A stretch of 64,000 nucleotides of DNA, taken from the NCBI GenBank assembly GCA_029817715.1, contig JARUPY010000607.1, positions 6,696,001 through 6,760,000 on the forward strand, in the 5' to 3' direction. The notes below the pieces were generated by a model. The model was not told the DNA's origin, ran no database searches, and was given only the letters and a program-made list of their open reading frames with translations. Position numbers and translations under genes: made by a program. Below, one piece after another: positions 59,467-64,000 of the stretch; position 1 is the first letter of the stretch; every line of letters starts with the position of its first letter. The stretch comes from Melastoma dodecandrum (lineage: Eukaryota > Streptophyta > Magnoliopsida > Myrtales > Melastomataceae).

Positions 59467-60539
59467 TGTTGTTTAGGCTTTGATGATGAGCTTTGACCAA
59501 ACATTTACACTACAGAATCTACTCATGTTGAGAACATTCTGTAAGAAATATTTTGTGATTAAATGATTACTCTTAATCATTTTTTAATTATGAAATTAAA
59601 AGGTTTGATCAAGATATTAATCTAATCAAATTCAATGGATTATGTTTTCAAATAATCACAATAGGAATTATATCATGGAAGAAAATATATCACATATTTA
59701 TGGTAATGTTCTATAAGGTTGTTCTTAACCATCTGTGGATCAATCTTACCACAAATGAACCGTTATTTGGGGCGATTATCCACTTCATCTATCTAGATTC
59801 ATTCAATTAAATGTCCTGGACAGAATGAAAATGAATTTGATAATGATGGAAGTTAATCTTGGATTATTTTCATTCACTCAAGGTTAGTGATCAATTTCAG
59901 CTAGAATCTTCTGTATCGCAGTATTAAAGGGAAAAATCATCAAATCATAATTCTATTGATATGATATGATTACTTAAAGATTATATGTTTGGGTGTGACG
60001 TTTTTGTAAATATATTACATTGTAATCTAATCTAATCTTTTGTTGTCTTTCTGTGCAGAAGGCTAATTTATCAAGATTATCTTCTACATTTAACCTAGAT
60101 TGCTTTGTATAATTAGGATCATTCAGCCACACTTCTCTGGACCTTCTTTGGCACAAGATAGATAACAAGTCCTTTTCAAGGTATTCGAAGTAAGACTCTA
60201 ACATCTATACCCCTCCCCGTGCGCAAGACTGAAAGAAACATTACCTGTATTATTGTATAAAATCTAGAGAGCGTGCTGAGAGCTTGTAATCTTTTCTTTT
60301 AAGCTTTGTTAGTCACACATGAGGAACGTGAGCTGCAGAAGGATGCATCGTTGGTGAAGTATTCTGGGAGAGTGACTTGGGGGCCACAAGGGACTCTTGG
60401 TTGGAGGCTACAGGACATGTTGGTGGAGGCGTGCGGCATGCTGCTGGCATGACCAACGTGCAATGGGCCGGAGAGAAGGGCAGATGCCCTAGGAGAACAG
60501 AAGGTGAGGGACTAACCAGCTTCTGTTTGTAACGTTCTG

Positions 60540-60800
60540 TGTGTGCAGGATAACCTTGGGCGGAGGTTTTGTGTATGCTTAGCAGTAGTCTCGAGGGACC
60601 ACGTAGGAGAACCTTGGACATGGTTTTGTGTGTGCTTAGACATTGTCTCGAGGGATCGCGTAAGGGAAGTCGCAGCTGGGTGCTGTGCAGGTGGGGACGC
60701 TACCGGAGTGAAAAGTCCTGAGGAAGTGCAACAGGTTGCTGTGCAGGTGGAGACGCCGCCAAAGTGAAAAGTCTCGAAGGAAGTTGCAGCGGGTTGTAGT
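60540..60800. repeat. Tandem repeats inside the LTR (two kinds, about 60-75 bp)
   Basis: GGTTTTGTGT...TGCTTAG...GTCTCGAGGGA occurs twice (60565-60600 and 60622-60660). It is followed by about three copies of GCTGTGCAGGTGG.GACGCC...GTGAAAAGTC...GAAG (60680-60800). Confidence 0.75.
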
Positions 60801-60849
60801 GCAGGAGATGACACCGCCTGAGGGAAACATCCGACAAACGGTTACCTTT

Positions 60850-61100
60850 GTCGTCACGTTAAGACGTGCACTGAGTCAATGTGGTATAGATCTTTCGGTC
60901 TGAGCTGTGAAAATTAGTCACCTGTGCTACAGAACCTTCTATTCTGTGTTGTGCAACTCCGTCATCTATGGTGCAGAACCTTCTATCTGTGATGTGAACC
61001 TTCGTTAGTCACATTAACACGTGCACCGAGTCACTGTGGTACAAATCCTTTCTGTCTGAGCTGTGAAAATCAGTCACCTGTGGTATAGAATATTCTAGTT
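60850..61100. repeat. Two-copy tandem repeat inside the LTR, about 165 bp apart
   Basis: The block containing GACGTGCACTGAGTCAATGTGG ... CTGAGCTGTGAAAATTAGTCACCTGTG near 60860-60930 is repeated near 61018-61085 with substitutions. Confidence 0.75.
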
Positions 61101-61439
61101 GTCAAACCACAATAAAAGCTTTGTGTCCATTAAACAAATCGCAATGACATTCGTACGTTCAGTCTTACAGAAATCCGTCTCTACTGTTCTATTTTACAAA
61201 AGTTTTCTTCCTCAGCGGGGTTTGTTGAAAATGAGTTAAAAATCTTTAATTGGACTTTAACACTAATTCACCCCCTTTTAGCGTAATAATTGAGAATTAC
61301 GTAGTTAATTAAAAAAATATCTATGTGGTATGAATGTTTGGTGAATATTTGCTAAAAATAACTATTAGCATTACCATCGGTGTTCATGTGTTTATTAAGA
61401 ATGTGAATCACAATTTGGTATTATTGTGATATAATTTAC

Positions 61440-62400
61440 TTATTTAATTTTTGTTGAAACTAGTGATGAACTTTATATAAGAATGGAATACTTGAAGAAA
61501 GAATTTGATACGAAAGACCTCGAGAAATTTTCATGTCATGACTTATGGATTACATATTTATGTCCATCAACTTTTTCTTATATATATGAAAGGTTTTAAA
61601 AACATTTATGCGGACAAAACTCATTTTCTGAGTTATGGAATGGTCGTGAGATTATATGATATAAATAGAAACCACCTTTTACCCAAAATGAATGACGATA
61701 ACTAATTGGTCGTAGAGTATGATATCTTAATATCATATGAGTATTGAGCTATCTTGCTTGTCATACAAGAGCCCATTTAAAATTTATTATAATAGACACA
61801 TTGGAATAGTGTCAAACATATTATTAGATATATTTAAGGTAAAATAGGCACGAGATTGTATTCTTCTTATATAGATAAAGGAGAGTTTATTAGGTGTGTC
61901 AATGCATGATTAACCATCATAATGGTAAATTAGAAAGAGATTATGTTGTCCTATTGTTATATGTTGGAGATATATCAAGTAAACTATTGTTACCACATCT
62001 TCTAATTATTATGATATTATAGCAATTCATGAAGTAAGTAAAAGGGTATGTATGGGTGAGGTATATTATAAATCACATTGAATCGTGAGGTACACTTATA
62101 AATAAGAATGTATTGATGGCATTATATGAAAATGAATCGTGAGGTTCACTTATAAATAAGAATGTATTGATGGCATTATATGAAAATAACATTTTCTACA
62201 TCACATCATTGGTGATACATTAAAACATATTACAAAATTTTCCACACATGATTTCTTTAACAACAACGTTAATGTTGATATTCAACAAACTCATTTGATC
62301 ATATAATTGATTTATTTAGAAAGAATTTATTTTCTACGACTTTAGAGAAACTATTATATAAAATTGGTACGTGTAAACTTTGAGATTCATAGTGATATTG
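61440..62400 (+). pseudogene. Very decayed Copia reverse transcriptase/RNase H remnant
   Basis: Pieces in several frames keep Copia order. They are EYLKKEFDTKDLEK (about 61483), THFLSYGMVVRLYDINRN (61620-61675), a segment like RHIGIVSNILLDI (about 61795), VWVRYIINHIES (62050-62085), ALYENN (62110 and 62165), HITKFSTHDFFNNNVNVDIQQ (about 62225-62290) and LFRKNLFSTTLEKLLYKIGT (about 62312-62365). Dense stops, and a 54-bp tandem duplication inside the RNase H part. Recognised by motif order only. Confidence 0.6.
62080..62187. repeat. 54-bp tandem duplication
   Basis: 62080-62133 and 62134-62187 differ at a single base (TACAC against TTCAC). It is 18 codons long and lies in the RNase H part of the Copia remnant. 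Confidence 0.95.
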
Positions 62401-62840
62401 AAAACAAAGGGTACTAATTGCATTGTACTTTTTTTCCTTGGTCACACAAGCCTCAAATAGTTTCCCCGTCCAACTCCACAAACTTCCATTCCCTTGGTTC
62501 GAGCTCTTGAAACAATACCGAAAAAAAAATCTGAGACTCATAACCTGGTGTTTACAGTTTTGTACTACCCGTTTCCTTGGATACTGTTTTGATGAGAAGG
62601 TATAATTAATGTCCAAGTGAGTGTCATGAATATTAATGTGAATTTCGGTACGACTCTGATATTCAATATCATCTTTCTTTAAATTAGAATAATTGCAAGT
62701 TCAGCTATTGCAACTCTTGGCCTGCTCGTACTCTTTGTATTTATAGAGCATTTGTAATCGTTTAAATAAAAGCAATAAAGAATCACCCTTGTCTTCTCCC
62801 CTCGTATATCTTCTCTCTTGAATTCTTCTTCTCCTTTATT
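62400..62840 (+). repeat. Probable LTR remnant of the decayed Copia element
   Basis: Directly after the pol remnant. Carries TTGTACTTTTTTTCC (about 62424) and, near 62755-62785, GAGCATTTGTAATCG followed by AATAAAAGCAATAAAG, an LTR-like poly(A) region. Ends not defined. Confidence 0.4.
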
Positions 62841-64000
62841 TTACAAAATTTAGGATTTTTAAAATTTATTTAAAGGTATCAATTAAATAGGGGTAAAAGT
62901 TAAAAGAATAGGATACATTTTTAACAAGGGAAAAAGTTAGATTAAAAATTTGATAATTAGGCGTCATGAATGTAACACACTTGCCAACACCACTGTCCAA
63001 CATATGTGTGACTGAAATAACAATAATTGAATTATGTTTTTTTTTTTGTTGGGGGAGGGGGGGGGGGGTGGGGGGATGATTGTTGGTTGATTAATTGGTA
63101 AGGTGATCCAAAACAGGGAAAAAGAAATCCGTGTATGATTTGTTACCGGTCAATAAATAAATAAAATTAGATGAAAATAACGACTTTGATACTTGGCCAC
63201 GAGTAAAGTTATGATTATGATTTAGTCTGCTTTTTATTTACCACTAGTAGTAGTAATAGTTGTAAATGTAATTTTCTTTGGGTTAGTGCTGCCTCCAATT
63301 ACTCAAATGTTTCATTACCAAATGTTTGCTACCCCAAGTGAAACCCCCCCCGGCCTCATCTAAAACTTGTATTTTGTCGACACCAAACCCCACTCGTGGA
63401 AGAAGTGACCCCACGCCCCCATCAACTTTCTTCAACCGACTGCTCTCAAATCATTCCATTAAGCTAGAATTAATCAATTTTGATCTTGCAGTTTCTTTCC
63501 TCTTTTTTCTTTTCCTTACCTATGAGAATTTGGATAGATATACGACACAACCACAAAACCTCTCGAACCCGAAGCATTTCAAAGTTCTATTGTCTTAAGT
63601 CAAATAAATCAAATAATATGTGAATAAATTTTAGTTACATGGCCATATTCTGCAAATAATTGGTCAACACAATCGGAGTTGTCGTGCGAAAAAGCTTTGC
63701 CTGTTCTTGTAGTTTGTGGGAATTGGGTTTTAAAGGGGGAGGTGCTATTTGGATTGTAATCATATCTCACATTCAAACATGTCTTCCGGCTTTTTATTTT
63801 TATTTTTTTTTGGGGGGGGGCTAGTCAACAATAAAAGGTATTGGCCATCAAGTGGGTTTTCATGCCCACATGTTCTTAAATGATGTGCGCTCAAAAAGTT
63901 TGTTGTTTTTCTTTATGGATGACTCCATAAAATGTAACTAGAAATTGTATTTCCACCATTATATCCGATCATTTGAAATTATTACTTATGTAATTTCTTG
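62841..64000. other. AT-rich spacer with G-runs
   Basis: No gene recognised; the 90-codon frame at 63326-63598 has no recognisable domain. Contains the T/G homopolymer tract listed separately and a second T-run/G-run at about 63800-63820. Confidence 0.45.
63037..63075 (+). repeat. T-run followed by long G-run
   Basis: Eleven or twelve T, then GTT, then GGGGG A, a run of about twelve G, T and six G. Capable of forming a G-quadruplex; also a place where sequencing errors are likely. Confidence 0.8.

Larger units (their letters stand above)
53851..61295 (+). mobile_element. SIRE-type Copia element, plus strand, 5'-truncated
   Basis: Starts within the gag-pre-integrase region at about 53850, where it abuts the minus-strand Copia fragment. 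It continues through integrase, RT and RNase H to 56357, ORF3 at 56994-58826, a polypurine tract AAAAAGGGGGGAT (59453-59466) and the 3' LTR from 59467. No 5' LTR, gag or protease is present. It is the same lineage as, but not the same copy as, the 22422-35515 element. Confidence 0.8.
59467..61295 (+). repeat. 3' LTR of the plus-strand SIRE-type element
   Basis: Starts TGTTGTTTAGG right after the polypurine tract. Contains two blocks of internal tandem repeats (60540-60800 and 60850-61100) and ends in the region ACACTAATTCACCCCC (about 61258-61275). The exact end is uncertain because the partner LTR is absent. Confidence 0.6.

Noticed and set aside
63326..63598. 90-codon frame near the window end
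   Set aside because: Low-complexity, no domain, in AT-rich sequence with homopolymers; no evidence of expression.

Overview
This is a stretch of plant nuclear DNA, most likely from a eudicot. The evidence is spliced genes with plant-only orthologues (the MutS homologue MSH7 and a cinnamaldehyde-type ALDH2C4), AT-rich spacers, and layered plant transposable elements of the Copia, Ty3/Gypsy, MULE and endogenous pararetrovirus types. No prokaryotic operon, rRNA, tRNA or CRISPR array was recognised.

Layout. (1) 3-1063: last five exons of an ALDH2C4-like gene, cut by the window edge. (2) About 1601-3080: a candidate foldback-like element made of TTAGTACA motifs, carrying a nested Gypsy solo LTR at 1675-2426 with a perfect AGTAC duplication. 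(3) 3143-8264: a full-length Mutator-like element (5,122 bp, about 200-bp terminal inverted repeats, perfect 9-bp target duplication TAACCAGTT) with two convergent genes: a decayed mudrA-type transposase and an intact small GRF zinc-finger, coiled-coil, membrane-anchor gene. (4) 9097-17161: a complete 17-exon MSH7 gene whose spliced product is 1,077 residues, with two introns best read as GC-AG. (5) 17162-19690: gene-free.

(6) 19690-36460: an old plus-strand Gypsy element (LTR, gag, protease) split by a 13.1-kb minus-strand SIRE-type Copia element (22422-35515). One LTR of that Copia element is itself broken by a rearranged endogenous pararetrovirus fragment (24478-26788). (7) 36661-37420: a plant-mobile-domain remnant. 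(8) 37420-50290: a minus-strand Gypsy element, probably Tat lineage, whose reverse transcriptase/RNase H segment is tandemly amplified five times with a 1.44-1.45 kb period (37657-44889). Its 5' LTR (49595-50290) belongs to the same family as the solo LTR at 1.7 kb. (9) 51.7-53.85 kb: a minus-strand Copia fragment. (10) 53.85-61.3 kb: a plus-strand SIRE-type element lacking its 5' part but keeping the extra third ORF and the 3' LTR. (11) 61.4-62.84 kb: a very decayed plus-strand Copia pol and LTR remnant. (12) 62.84-64.0 kb: AT-rich sequence with long G-runs.

Only three host-type or apparently intact coding units are supported: ALDH2C4-like (partial), MSH7 and the GRF gene of the MULE. Everything else coding-like is broken transposon sequence. 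The most unusual structures are the five-copy internal reverse-transcriptase array with mosaic, ordered mutations; the MULE with a convergent GRF/membrane gene; and an ACCTTCTG/CAGAAGGT octamer that recurs in the Copia-type elements. All identities are by eye; no database search or alignment score was computed.
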